DNA of 64,000 nucleotides from RZYX01 sp036654375. Lineage in GTDB: Bacteria; Bacillota; Clostridia; Oscillospirales; Acutalibacteraceae. Location of the stretch: positions 62,001-126,000 of the forward strand of contig JAVVSD010000001.1 of NCBI GenBank assembly GCA_036654375.1, in the 5' to 3' direction. Within the stretch, counting starts at the first letter, position 1, and every line of letters begins with the position of its first letter. The translations under genes and the position numbers were made by a program. Below, in pieces: positions 8,932-17,702 of the stretch. The notes under the pieces are model-generated. The model did not search any database. It saw only the letters and a program-made list of their open reading frames with translations, and was not told the DNA's origin.

Positions 8932-9888
8932 ATGTTAGACGATAAAAAACTTGTTCTAAATGTTAAGCATCTTTGTATCTCCTTTTCTCAATATGAGAGG
9001 GGTTTAAAAAAGATAAGTCTTCCTGTTATTAAAGATTTAAGACTTAAAATTCATGAGGGTGAATTGGTTGCCGTTGTCGGTTCAAGTGGTTCTGGAAAGA
9101 GCCTTCTTGCAGCAGGAATAATGGGTGTTCTTCCATACAATGCCACAATGGGTGGAAAAATTGAGTTTTTAGGCGAAGAGCTTAATGAAAGTAGAATAAA
9201 AAATTTGCGTGGAAAAGAGATTGTTCTTGTTCCACAAAGTGTTGAATATCTTGACCCTTTAATGCGTGTTGGCGAGCAAATTACCAATGGTAAAAAAGAT
9301 AAAGAATCTACTCAAAAGTTGGACGCTACCCTTAAAGAATACGGGTTAAAGGAAAGCACAAAAGACCTTTACCCATTTGAACTTTCTGGTGGTATGGCAA
9401 GACGAATTCTCATCTCTACCGCCGTTACACAGTCCCCAAAGCTTGTCATCGCAGATGAGCCAACTCCAGGTCTTGATGTGAAAATTGCTCGCCGCGTACT
9501 TAGCCATTTCAGAAGCATTGCGGACAGTGGTGCCGGCGTTTTGCTAATAACTCATGATCTTGAGCTTGCCCTTGAGGTTGCAGATAGAATTGTTGTTTTT
9601 TATGCTGGGACAACCATTGAAGACTCCCCTGTTTCTGACTTTAACAGTGAAGATACTCTGCGTCATCCATATTCAAAGGCCTTGTGGCGTTCAATGCCAC
9701 AAAATGGATTTTCATTTATAGGCGGTGTGCAACCTTATGTTAAGGATATGCCTATTGGCTGTACTTTTTCTCCTCGTTGTGAACACAAAACTGAAAAATG
9801 CTGTGGTGAAATTCCATATGTCAAAATCAGAGATGGTTATGTTCGCTGTATTAACTACAGTGAGGAGGTAAAAAGCAATGTTACTTGA
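8932..9888 (+). CDS. ABC importer ATPase, DppD/NikD type
   Basis: Cytoplasmic nucleotide-binding subunit, 318 residues. Walker A GSSGSGKS, signature LSGGMARR, Walker B LVIADEPTPGLD and the H-loop LLITHDLELAL are present. The C-terminus has the oligopeptide/dipeptide HPY extension with CTFSPRCEHKTEKCCG, whose cysteines in this family can hold an Fe-S cluster. GGAGG precedes the ATG; the 3' end overlaps the next ATPase gene by 11 bases. Works with the smaller ATPase as a heterodimer. Confidence 0.93.
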   Translation: MLDDKKLVLNVKHLCISFSQYERGLKKISLPVIKDLRLKIHEGELVAVVGSSGSGKSLLAAGIMGVLPYNATMGGKIEFLGEELNESRIKNLRGKEIVLVPQSVEYLDPLMRVGEQITNGKKDKESTQKLDATLKEYGLKESTKDLYPFELSGGMARRILISTAVTQSPKLVIADEPTPGLDVKIARRVLSHFRSIADSGAGVLLITHDLELALEVADRIVVFYAGTTIEDSPVSDFNSEDTLRHPYSKALWRSMPQNGFSFIGGVQPYVKDMPIGCTFSPRCEHKTEKCCGEIPYVKIRDGYVRCINYSEEVKSNVT

Positions 9889-10495
9889 AGCAAATAACAT
9901 ATCTTTTAAATATCCGAACACTGACAAACTTGTTATTGAAAATTTCAGTTTGTCAATCAAGAGTGATGAAAGAGTTGGTCTTGTTGCTCCGAGTGGATTT
10001 GGCAAGACGACATTTTGCAAAATAATTGCAGGATATGAAAAACCTGATAGCGGTAAAATACTTCTTGACGGTAAGCCTCTTGATGAATATAAAGGTTATT
10101 GCCCTGTTCAAATGATTTGGCAACATCCGGAGCAGGTTATTAATCCTCACCTTAAATTAAAAGAAGTTTTAGTTGAGGGAGATATCGTTGAGCAACGAAT
10201 AATTGATGGGCTTGGGATTGAAAATGATTGGCTTAATCGCTATCCTACAGAGCTTTCGGGCGGTGAGCTTCAGCGTTTTTGTATTGCTCGCGCTCTTAGT
10301 GGAAAAACAAAGTTTATACTTGCTGATGAGATAAGCACAATGCTTGACCTTATTACTCAAAGCCAGATTTGGAACTTTACTCTCAGTGAAGTAAAAGCTC
10401 GTGATATAGGTCTGTTGGTTATTAGCCACAACGAGCAATTGCTTGACATTGTTTGCACTCGCAAACAGAAGCTTAAGTCAAAACCTCCGGCTTAG
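9878..10495 (+). CDS. ABC importer ATPase, short NikE/DppF type
   Basis: Second ATPase of the importer, only 205 residues. It has Walker A APSGFGKTT, signature LSGGELQR, Walker B FILADEISTMLD and an H-loop VISHNEQLL, then stops about 20 residues later, without the C-terminal extension of long DppF proteins. NikE-type subunits of Firmicutes are often this short, so truncation is not required. It overlaps the preceding gene by 11 bases and has AGGAGG upstream of its ATG. The stop codon lies within the loop of a small hairpin. Confidence 0.88.
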   Translation: MLLEANNISFKYPNTDKLVIENFSLSIKSDERVGLVAPSGFGKTTFCKIIAGYEKPDSGKILLDGKPLDEYKGYCPVQMIWQHPEQVINPHLKLKEVLVEGDIVEQRIIDGLGIENDWLNRYPTELSGGELQRFCIARALSGKTKFILADEISTMLDLITQSQIWNFTLSEVKARDIGLLVISHNEQLLDIVCTRKQKLKSKPPA

Positions 10496-10540
10496 CGGAG
10501 ATTTTAGTAAGTCCTAATAAAAGCCCTTAAAGGGGCTTTT
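10485..10540 (+). terminator. Double terminator after the importer operon
   Basis: A short stem CTCCG/CGGAG (10485-10500) overlaps the stop codon, followed by a stronger hairpin AAAAGCCC/GGGCTTTT (10519-10540) ending in T residues. Confidence 0.75.
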
Positions 10541-10695
10541 ATTTATGCCTTAGTATTTCCGCTACCCTTAAATGAGTCTATATATTTTCCTTAGGTTGGC
10601 AGACCTTAACTCTAAATATAAAGGCGCTTTTATTTTATCCATATCAAAAGATTTTCTATCTCCACCAGCAGAGCTATTGGGTTTTATTGCATTTT
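10541..10695. other. Convergent intergenic stretch, no gene seen
   Basis: About 155 bases between the importer terminator and the terminator of the adhE-kinase operon. I see no reading frame with a ribosome site and no recognisable RNA. It may be a decayed remnant. Confidence 0.5.
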
Positions 10696-10736
10696 AAAAG
10701 CCGTACAAATGCTTACAAGGCATCTGTACGGCTTTT
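10696..10736. terminator. Bidirectional terminator between convergent operons
   Basis: Perfect 12-base stem AAAAGCCGTACA (10696-10707) with TGTACGGCTTTT (10725-10736), with T/A tracts on both sides. It can end the kinase gene on the minus strand and read-through from the importer. Confidence 0.85.
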
Positions 10737-10755
10737 ATTTGTATATAACTTTATC

Positions 10756-11505
10756 TTATTCGTACTCTACAACATCGACAAGCTTATTTAAAAACTCAAC
10801 CTCATCAGTTTTGCATTTTACTGATTGTGCAGCAGCAACAATTGGAATCCACTTTTCTATATACTGCCTTGGTGTGTCGCTCTTTGTACAGAATGTTTTA
10901 ATGTAGAACTCGGCTTGCTCCTTTTGACCTGCAATTAAATAGAGCAAATAAGTTATTGCAACATCTGCTGAGGCATTCCCCTGCGTTGCGTGTGACCAGT
11001 CAATAATATAGGGCGTTCCATCTTTTTTAATGATTACATTACTTGTTCTGAAATCGCCATGGCATACTTTGTTGTGCTTTGGCATTCCTTCAAGCCTTGT
11101 GAGCAACTCATATCTCGTTGTTGCATCAAATTCGGTCATTGCTATTTTTCTTATCATTTTATCTTTAAGTTTGGTAAGAAGAGGAGATTTTTGCTCATGT
11201 ACCTGCATCTGCAAGTCAACCAGAAGTTCAATATACTCATTCGCTTTTTTAGGATTTTCATTGATTATCGCTGAAATTGTTTTGCCCTCAATAAACTCGG
11301 AGGCAATAGCCCAATTGCCATCAATCTTTGTCACCTCTATTATTTTTGGAACATTTATTGAAGTTTCTTCTACCCTTGCCTGATTTAAAGCTTCATTTAG
11401 AACATCTGCTTTTGAAAAGTTTTTGTCAAAGACCTTGATTGACACATCGCCATCACGATATATTGTTTTGTTTTCTCTTTTTGAAATAATGTTATCAAGT
11501 TTCAT
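10756..11505 (-). CDS. Phosphotransferase-fold kinase (APH/choline-kinase superfamily)
   Basis: A 249-residue cytoplasmic protein with a kinase-like fold. The catalytic loop CHGDFRTSNVII and the metal-binding YIIDWSHA are intact, and the N-lobe has YRDGDVSIKVFDK with a candidate ATP-binding Lys. The substrate is unknown: the superfamily includes antibiotic, choline, sugar and small-metabolite kinases, and nothing here points to antibiotic resistance. It begins 12 bases after adhE with GGAGAG upstream, so it should be co-transcribed with adhE. A short spacing with no promoter between them supports this. Confidence 0.85.
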   Translation of the reverse strand: MKLDNIISKRENKTIYRDGDVSIKVFDKNFSKADVLNEALNQARVEETSINVPKIIEVTKIDGNWAIASEFIEGKTISAIINENPKKANEYIELLVDLQMQVHEQKSPLLTKLKDKMIRKIAMTEFDATTRYELLTRLEGMPKHNKVCHGDFRTSNVIIKKDGTPYIIDWSHATQGNASADVAITYLLYLIAGQKEQAEFYIKTFCTKSDTPRQYIEKWIPIVAAAQSVKCKTDEVEFLNKLVDVVEYE

Positions 11506-11517
11506 CTTTTTCTCTCC

Positions 11518-14136
11518 TTATTTACCATAATAGACATTCAAATACATTTGCTTCATTTCAGACATCAATGGGTATCTTGGGTTTGCTCCTGTACACTGGT
11601 CATCAAACGCTTGGTCTACCATTTCATCAAGAGTTGCTAAGAAATCTTCTTCGCTTATTCCATATTCCTTTATGGATTTTTTAATTCCTACCATTTCCTT
11701 AAGCTCATCAATCTTTAAAAGAAGATTGTTGAATTTTTCTTCATCACTCTTTCCGTCGACTCCAATAAAGGATGCTATCTCTGCATATCTTTCAGTTGCG
11801 TGCGGATATTGATATTGAGAAAATGCTCCCATTTTCTTTGGATTATCTGTTGCATTAAACTTCATAACTTCATTTATCAGAAGTGCGTTTGCCACGCCAT
11901 GTGGAAGATGATGGAATGCTCCAAGCTTATGCGCCATTGAATGGCAGATTCCAAGAAATGCATTTGCAAAAGCCATTCCCGCCATTGTTGAGGCGTCTGC
12001 TACCTTTTCACGAGCAATTGGGTCGTTTGCTCCATTTTTATATGCACTTGGCAAATATGTGAAAATGTTTTTGAGCGATTTTAGTGCCAATCCATCTGTA
12101 TAATCACTTGCGAGCATTGAAGCGTATGCTTCAAGTGAGTGGGTCATTGCATCTATGCCTGAAGCAGATGTCAGCCCCTTTGGCATATTCATCATTAAGT
12201 TTGCATCTATAATTGCAATATTCGGTAAAAGTTCGTAGTCTGCAAGAGGATACTTTATTCCTGTTTGCTCATCTGTTATAACAGCAAAAGGTGTTACCTC
12301 TGAGCCTGTTCCTGCTGATGTTGGAACTGCTACAAACAATGCTTTTTCACCCATCTTTGGGAATGAATAAATTCTTTTTCTTATATCCATAAAACGCATA
12401 GCAAGGTCAAGGAAATCAACCTCTGGATGCTCGTAAAGAGTCCACATGATTTTGCCTGCGTCCATTGCTGAACCACCACCAAGTGCAATTATGCAATCTG
12501 GCTCAAATGATGCCATCGCCTTTGCGCCCTCTTTTGCGCTTGCAAGTGTTGGGTCTGGAGCAACATTATAGAATGTTGTATGTGTTATTCCCATTGCATC
12601 TAACGAATCTGTAATTGTTTTTGTATATCCATTTTTATAAAGATATTCATCTGTTACTATAAAGACTTTTTTCTTGTTGTATACATCTTTAAGCTCATTA
12701 ATGGCAACACCCAGGCAACCTTTTTTAAAAAATACTTTTTGGGGAGTTCTGAACCAAAGCATATTTTCTCTCCTTTCAGCTACGGTTTTTATATTGATAA
12801 GATGCTTTACCCCAACATTTTCCGAAACAGAGTTTCCGCCCCATGAACCGCATCCAAGAGTTAATGATGGTGCAAGCTTGAAGTTAAACAAGTCACCGAT
12901 ACCGCCGTGAGCAGATGGAGTATTTACAACTATTCTGCAAGCTTTCATTATATTTGAAAAAATATTTAAATCTTCTTTTTCTGTCGCTGTGTTGATATAA
13001 ATTGACGCCGTGTGTCCATAACCGCCATCTCTTACCAGTCTGTCTGCTTTTTCTATAGCATCGTCAAAAGTTTTTGACTTGTACATTGCAAGTACAGGCG
13101 ACAATTTTTCGTGAGCAAATTCTTCAGAAAGCTCAACGCTCTCTACCTCGCCTATCAAAATCTTTGTATCCTCAGGCACTGTGATTCCTGCTATTTCGCC
13201 AATTCTAAAGGCGGTTTGTCCAACTATCTTTGCATTAAGTGCTCCGTTGATTAAAATTGCTTTTCTTACTTTTTCTGTTTCTTCACGATTAAGAAGATAA
13301 CAGCCACGAAGTACAAACTCTTTTTTTACCTCGTTATATATGCTTTCATCAACAATAACTGACTGTTCTGAAGCACATATCATACCATTGTCAAATGTCT
13401 TTGACAGAATAATTGAACTGACAGCCAGCCTTATATCCGCTGATTTGTGAATTACTGCCGGAGTATTTCCCGGTCCTACACCAATTGCAGGTTTTCCAGA
13501 AGAATATGCAGCTTTAACCATTCCAGGACCACCAGTTGCAAGTATTATATCTGAATTTCTCATTACCTCGTTCGTAAGTTCAAGAGATGGAGTATCAATC
13601 CAGCCAATAATCCCTTTTGGAGCGCCAGCTTTTACTGCTGCATCTGAAATTATTTTTGCAGCAGCAATTGTACAATTCTTTGCTCTTGGGTGTGGGCTAA
13701 ATATTATTCCGTTTCTTGTTTTAATTGCTAAAAGTGATTTGAATATTGCTGTTGAAGTTGGGTTTGTTGTTGGTATAACCGCTGCAACTAACCCTATTGG
13801 TTCTGCTATTTTCTTTATACCAAATGCTTCATCCTCTTCAATAACTCCACAGGTTTTTGTGTCCTTGTAACTATTATAAATATATTCAGCTGCATAATGA
13901 TTTTTTATAACCTTGTCTTCAACCAAGCCCATTCCCGTTTCTTGAGCTGCCATTTTGGCAAGTGGAATTCTTTCTTTATTGGCTGCCATTGCAGCTGCTT
14001 TAAATATTTCATCAACCTTTTCCTGTGAGAAGGTTGCAAAAATTCTTTGTGCTTCTCTTATCTCTGCCATTCTTGCAGTCAATTGATCCACATTTTCAAC
14101 GATTGCAGGTGTTGCTGTTTTTTTATCCTTGTTCAT
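11518..14136 (-). CDS. adhE: Bifunctional acetaldehyde-CoA/alcohol dehydrogenase
   Basis: Reduces acetyl-CoA to acetaldehyde and then ethanol with two NADH, regenerating NAD in fermentation; family members form filaments (spirosomes). The 872 residues hold an N-terminal CoA-acylating aldehyde dehydrogenase (catalytic Cys in DNGMICASEQS) and a C-terminal iron alcohol dehydrogenase with GGGSAMDAGK and metal-binding His in HSMAHKLGAFHHLPHGVANA. The start at 14136 has AAGGAGG just upstream; a longer in-frame extension lies in the leader and lacks a ribosome site. Followed by the kinase gene. A consensus promoter with an overlapping Rex-like site lies about 190 bases upstream. Confidence 0.96.
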   Translation of the reverse strand: MNKDKKTATPAIVENVDQLTARMAEIREAQRIFATFSQEKVDEIFKAAAMAANKERIPLAKMAAQETGMGLVEDKVIKNHYAAEYIYNSYKDTKTCGVIEEDEAFGIKKIAEPIGLVAAVIPTTNPTSTAIFKSLLAIKTRNGIIFSPHPRAKNCTIAAAKIISDAAVKAGAPKGIIGWIDTPSLELTNEVMRNSDIILATGGPGMVKAAYSSGKPAIGVGPGNTPAVIHKSADIRLAVSSIILSKTFDNGMICASEQSVIVDESIYNEVKKEFVLRGCYLLNREETEKVRKAILINGALNAKIVGQTAFRIGEIAGITVPEDTKILIGEVESVELSEEFAHEKLSPVLAMYKSKTFDDAIEKADRLVRDGGYGHTASIYINTATEKEDLNIFSNIMKACRIVVNTPSAHGGIGDLFNFKLAPSLTLGCGSWGGNSVSENVGVKHLINIKTVAERRENMLWFRTPQKVFFKKGCLGVAINELKDVYNKKKVFIVTDEYLYKNGYTKTITDSLDAMGITHTTFYNVAPDPTLASAKEGAKAMASFEPDCIIALGGGSAMDAGKIMWTLYEHPEVDFLDLAMRFMDIRKRIYSFPKMGEKALFVAVPTSAGTGSEVTPFAVITDEQTGIKYPLADYELLPNIAIIDANLMMNMPKGLTSASGIDAMTHSLEAYASMLASDYTDGLALKSLKNIFTYLPSAYKNGANDPIAREKVADASTMAGMAFANAFLGICHSMAHKLGAFHHLPHGVANALLINEVMKFNATDNPKKMGAFSQYQYPHATERYAEIASFIGVDGKSDEEKFNNLLLKIDELKEMVGIKKSIKEYGISEEDFLATLDEMVDQAFDDQCTGANPRYPLMSEMKQMYLNVYYGK

Positions 14137-14321
14137 AATATCCTCCTTAAAATATAAAGTCGTATCACGCTTTAATAATACAACCGCAAATCTAAGTGCA
14201 TAATAAAATGATCCACACACTTTAGTTCACTCTTTCTAATTTGTGACTCACATGATACAGACACAGTGAACATAAAAGCCATCACTTTTTCTAATGATTT
14301 TTTCTCTAACCTTAAGTGATG
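14137..14321 (-). other. Long structured adhE leader
   Basis: The predicted leader RNA begins with arms CATCACTT (14314-14321 on the complement) and AAGTGATG (14280-14287), which pair, and a further pair GTTCACT/AGTGAAC (about 14225-14271). No known riboswitch is recognised. Confidence 0.45.
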
Positions 14322-14326
14322 ATGCA

Positions 14327-14355
14327 ATTATAGCAGTTTGTTAATTTTTTGTCAA
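14327..14355 (-). promoter_or_regulatory. Perfect SigA promoter of adhE
   Basis: On the minus strand TTGACA (14350-14355), 17 bases, TATAAT (14327-14332): both hexamers and spacing are ideal. Predicted start near 14320 gives a leader of about 185 bases. Confidence 0.88.
14338..14355. promoter_or_regulatory. Rex-like operator overlapping the adhE -35
   Basis: TTGTTAA-TTTT-TTGTCAA resembles the redox repressor Rex consensus TTGTTAA-N4-TTAACAA: the left half is perfect and the right half matches 5 of 7. It covers the -35 hexamer, a position fitting repression. Rex control of adhE is established in several clostridia; here it is inferred. Confidence 0.55.
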
Positions 14356-14787
14356 GCTTAAATCAGAGTAATTGATAAAAATATAACAAACTTTTTTCTT
14401 CTGTTTTTCCTTTGTTATGAATTAACATTTTCATTGCTTTGGCTTTTATCCAACACTTCAATTAATCTTTAATTTGAATTAGTTAATCGCCACTTGAATT
14501 ATTAGTTTAAGCATTTTTAATAATAGAATACAGTTTAATTTTTATATTAAAGTATAAAAATTACAAAATTCCAAATAATAAAAATCAACAGCCCTCTTCT
14601 GTTTGAAAATGCCGTTTTATCAACCTTTATTTTAATATTTGCTATCTTAAATATAGCTAAGTAAATTTTTGCTCTTATAAATAAATCAACCCATTTTGTA
14701 TTGTATTATGTGTTTGTGGTTATACCTTATATTAATAGCTTTTTTATTTTTATTTTGTTTAGACAATATTTTAAAAGGATGATATAA
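14356..14787. other. AT-rich divergent intergenic region, no gene seen
   Basis: About 430 very AT-rich bases between the adhE promoter and the symporter start. I find no reading frame with a ribosome site and no recognisable RNA; it presumably holds the symporter promoter, for which I see only weak candidates. Confidence 0.5.
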
Positions 14788-16326
14788 ATGAAGAGAGAAA
14801 CTTGGTCATCAAGGAGTACATTTATCCTTGCTGCTATTGGCTCTGCTGTTGGGCTTGGCAATGCTTGGAGATTTCCAGGACTTGCTGCACAATATGGCGG
14901 AGGGTCATTTTTGATGGTTTACCTTATTGCCATGATTGTTTTAGGTATTCCTTTGCTAATGATGGAGATTGCAATAGGAAGAAAAATGAGACAAGGTGCA
15001 CCTGGCTCTTTAAGTGGAATAAACAAAAACCTTGAACCAATTGGCTGGGCTGCCACAACAAATGCCTTTGTCGTTGTGACCTATTATTCCGCTATCTTTG
15101 CCTGGGTACTAATCATGGTTGTTGGTAGCTTTAAATTTGCAAACATGACTGGAGATACAGAAGCTGCAAGCAAGGTTTTTCCCAATATTATTCAAACATC
15201 TTGGCAAATAAGCGGACACACAATTCCTATGGTCTGCCTTTTTGGAATTATTGTCGCTTGGACTCTTATATATTATTGCATTCGCAATGGTGCTAAAAGT
15301 GTTGATGCTGTTATTAAATATATCGTTTTTCTGCCTATTATACTTCTTGGATTTATGGCATTAAAGGGCATTACAATGAGTGGCTCAGCGGAAGGTCTTT
15401 ATCGCCTCTTTGTTCCTGACTTGTCTGCTCTTGCAAATGTTCAACTTTGGATTGATGCCGTTGGACAAGTATTTTTCAGTATGTCAATTATGATGGCGGT
15501 TATGTTTGCTTATGGCTCATTTCTTGATAAAAAATCCAATATTGCTGTTGATGCAACAATTATTGCTTTTGCCGATATGTCCGTAAGCTTGCTTTCCGGA
15601 ATTGTTATGTTTACTACTATGAGCGGTGCTGGTATGCTTGACAATATTTCAACATCTGGAATTGCAACTGCCTTTATTATTTATCCACAAACTATCGTCA
15701 GCCTTACAAGCATTGGCTGGCTTAACTCACTTTTCGGAGTATTTTTCTATCTGACGCTTGTTACTCTTGCAATTGACTCTGCATTCTCTATTGTTCAGGG
15801 TGTTTCAACCGCAATATCGGATAAGTTTAAACTATCACCTAACAAAACTACAAAATATGTTTGCCTTACTTCATTTATTTTTTCTCTTATTTTCGTTACC
15901 CGCGCTGGGCTTGCATGGCTTGATATTGTTGACAACTGGACAAACCAATATAACTTGATTTTGATTGGTGTTTTTGAGTGTATTGCTGTTGGGTGGATGT
16001 TTAATGTTGAAAAAGTTCGTGAGGAAGTTAATAAAAATACTAATAAATTTAAAGTGCCTTCATGGTGGTTTAACATTTCTATTAAATATTTAGCTCCCAT
16101 CCTTCTGATAGTGCTTTTCGTCTGGAATATTGCAAACTTGTTTATTAAAAATAATGGAATTTATGGCGATTATCCATGGTGGGCAAATATTGCTGGTGGT
16201 TGGATGGTTTCTGCAATCGTTTTGCTTAGTGGATTTATTATTAAACTAATTGTCAAACGGAAATCAAAGCAAGGGTTTATTGAGGAAAGTATTTCGTGGG
16301 AAGATATGAACGAAGATTCAAATTAG
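14788..16326 (+). CDS. Sodium:neurotransmitter symporter (SNF/NSS) family transporter
   Basis: Sodium-coupled uptake of an amino acid or related small amine through the cytoplasmic membrane, LeuT fold. The 512-residue protein opens with STFILAAIGSAVGLGNAWRFP, the hallmark unwound first helix that binds sodium and substrate, followed by AAQYGGGSFLMVYLI. About eleven or twelve membrane spans are visible. AAAGGATG precedes the ATG. Bacterial members carry Leu, Trp, Tyr or similar; substrate cannot be decided. It stands alone and ends at a bidirectional terminator. Confidence 0.94.
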   Translation: MKRETWSSRSTFILAAIGSAVGLGNAWRFPGLAAQYGGGSFLMVYLIAMIVLGIPLLMMEIAIGRKMRQGAPGSLSGINKNLEPIGWAATTNAFVVVTYYSAIFAWVLIMVVGSFKFANMTGDTEAASKVFPNIIQTSWQISGHTIPMVCLFGIIVAWTLIYYCIRNGAKSVDAVIKYIVFLPIILLGFMALKGITMSGSAEGLYRLFVPDLSALANVQLWIDAVGQVFFSMSIMMAVMFAYGSFLDKKSNIAVDATIIAFADMSVSLLSGIVMFTTMSGAGMLDNISTSGIATAFIIYPQTIVSLTSIGWLNSLFGVFFYLTLVTLAIDSAFSIVQGVSTAISDKFKLSPNKTTKYVCLTSFIFSLIFVTRAGLAWLDIVDNWTNQYNLILIGVFECIAVGWMFNVEKVREEVNKNTNKFKVPSWWFNISIKYLAPILLIVLFVWNIANLFIKNNGIYGDYPWWANIAGGWMVSAIVLLSGFIIKLIVKRKSKQGFIEESISWEDMNEDSN

Positions 16327-16340
16327 AAGTTGAACAATAA

Positions 16341-16379
16341 AAAAGCAAGCAGATAACTTTACGCCATCTGCTTGCTTTT
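16341..16379. terminator. Bidirectional terminator between symporter and HD-GYP genes
   Basis: Perfect 14-base stem AAAAGCAAGCAGAT / ATCTGCTTGCTTTT around an 11-base loop, with A and T tracts on both sides. Confidence 0.9.
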
Positions 16380-16389
16380 ATTATATTTA

Positions 16390-17097
16390 TTATATTTGTT
16401 CATCAATATAAAGATCTCCGACTATGTTCTCCCAGTTTTTTAAAAATATATCCACAAGCTCTGGCTGATACATTATTCCTTGGCCTTTCACAAGCTCTGA
16501 TTGGCAGACCTCCGCAGACAGTGCTTTTCTGTAAACTCTTGTACTCATCATTGCGTCAACTGAATCACAAATTGCAATGATTCTTGCACTGTATGGAATG
16601 TTTGCTTCCTTTAATCCATCTGGGTATCCAGTTCCATTCCATCTCTCGTGATGGGACCGAACTCCCTCCGCTATTCCAAGAAGCTTGCCTGCTTTTAGAA
16701 TAATATCCTCTCCGATAGATGCGTGGCTCTTCATTTCTTTCCACTCATCGTCATCAAGCTTACCTGCTTTTTTTAGCGTTGCATCTGAAATCCCGACCTT
16801 GCCAATATCGTGAACCGTTGCCGTTACTTCTATTATCTGAGTTTGCCAAGGCAACAGACTAAGACATTTACAAAAGCGTTCAGCCATTATTGAAACTCGC
16901 TCTGAGTGATGGCAAGTATATTTGTCCCGAGCTTCAAGAGTTGCGATAATAGCTACAAATGCGTTCCTGTAAAGCAAGAGCTGGGCGTTTTGTATCATGT
17001 TATTTGTCCCATCAGATGGGGACGGAAAAAGGGACATTGCCGGCATCATTTCAACAAGTTTGTTCTTTTGTTGTTCCATATATTCCTGTGTATTCAT
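16390..17097 (-). CDS. HD-GYP domain phosphodiesterase-like protein
   Basis: A 235-residue stand-alone HD-GYP protein with no receiver or membrane domain; the family hydrolyses cyclic di-GMP or related cyclic dinucleotides. Metal and catalytic motifs are intact: HSERVS, VHDIGKVGI (the HD pair), SHASIGEDII, HHERWNGTGYPDGL (the GYP motif) and RIIAICDSVDAM. The N-terminal 50 residues are short and of unclear role. AAGGAGAT lies upstream of the ATG with rather long spacing (about 11). Convergent with the symporter and divergent from the GntR gene. Confidence 0.92.
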   Translation of the reverse strand: MNTQEYMEQQKNKLVEMMPAMSLFPSPSDGTNNMIQNAQLLLYRNAFVAIIATLEARDKYTCHHSERVSIMAERFCKCLSLLPWQTQIIEVTATVHDIGKVGISDATLKKAGKLDDDEWKEMKSHASIGEDIILKAGKLLGIAEGVRSHHERWNGTGYPDGLKEANIPYSARIIAICDSVDAMMSTRVYRKALSAEVCQSELVKGQGIMYQPELVDIFLKNWENIVGDLYIDEQI

Positions 17098-17247
17098 TAT
17101 TAAACTATCTCCTTAAGCTTGACGCTAAGCGATAAGTGCCAAAATTCTTAATTATCTTCTATATTTTAACAAGAAAGTGTACATTTGTAAATATATATTA
17201 TGTATTATTAAACTGACAAATCTTAATAATTTCTTAATCTTTTTGGC

Positions 17248-17304
17248 TTTACTTTTTAGAAATTGTAATATATACTAAAACTGTGATATTACAAGTAGCA
17301 CAGT
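17248..17304 (+). promoter_or_regulatory. Promoter and dyad operator of the GntR-ABC operon
   Basis: TTTACT (17248-17253), 17 bases, TATACT (17271-17276). Right at the predicted start lies ACTGTG-N13-CACAGT (17280-17304), a dyad well placed for autorepression by the YtrA-type regulator encoded next. Operator role is inference. Confidence 0.6.
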
Positions 17305-17333
17305 TAGTATGTCAACTTTTTTGGGGTGGTGAA

Positions 17334-17699
17334 ATGTTTGAAATAGACATGAAGAGTAGATCCCCCGTATATGTGCAGATAAAAGAGCAAGTAATGCTTC
17401 TGATACAACTTGGTATTCTTAAGCCAAATGATCAGCTGCCCTCTATTCGAGATCTTTCAAAGCAACTCTCTGTTAATGTAAATACCGTTAAGCGTTCCTT
17501 TTCTGATTTGGAAGCCGAGGGTGTTATTTTTACTATAATGGGTCGTGGTTGCTTTGTCTCTGAAGATGCTTTTTCTAATACAAGAATTAAAGAGAATGCG
17601 ATAAAAGATTTAAGAGCTGTTATTAACTCTTCAATTTCAAAGGGAATTACAAAAAATGATATTTTAGTTCTTCTTGAAGAACTGTATAAGGAGGTTTGA
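17334..17699 (+). CDS. GntR-family regulator, YtrA subfamily
   Basis: A 121-residue transcription factor: an N-terminal winged helix of the GntR type (SPVYVQIKEQVMLLIQLGILKPNDQLPSIRDLSKQLSVNVNTVKRSFSDLE, shown only as evidence in parts: QLPSIRDL and NVNTVKRS helices) and a short helical C-terminal dimerisation tail, the YtrA layout. YtrA-type repressors usually control the ABC transporter encoded beside them. The ATG at 17334 follows GGTGGTG; longer in-frame starts precede the predicted transcription start. It ends 3 bases before the ABC ATPase gene. Confidence 0.9.
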   Translation: MFEIDMKSRSPVYVQIKEQVMLLIQLGILKPNDQLPSIRDLSKQLSVNVNTVKRSFSDLEAEGVIFTIMGRGCFVSEDAFSNTRIKENAIKDLRAVINSSISKGITKNDILVLLEELYKEV

Positions 17700-17702
17700 C
17701 AC

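Noticed and set aside
9878..10495. Truncation or frameshift of the second importer ATPase
   Set aside because: All ATPase motifs are present and short NikE-type proteins are common; no continuation in other frames is evident.
10756..11505. Aminoglycoside resistance gene
   Set aside because: Only superfamily motifs are present and the context is metabolic; no evidence for antibiotic specificity.
14137..14220. 28-residue N-terminal extension of AdhE
   Set aside because: No ribosome site, AT-rich leader sequence; the ATG at 14136 has AAGGAGG.
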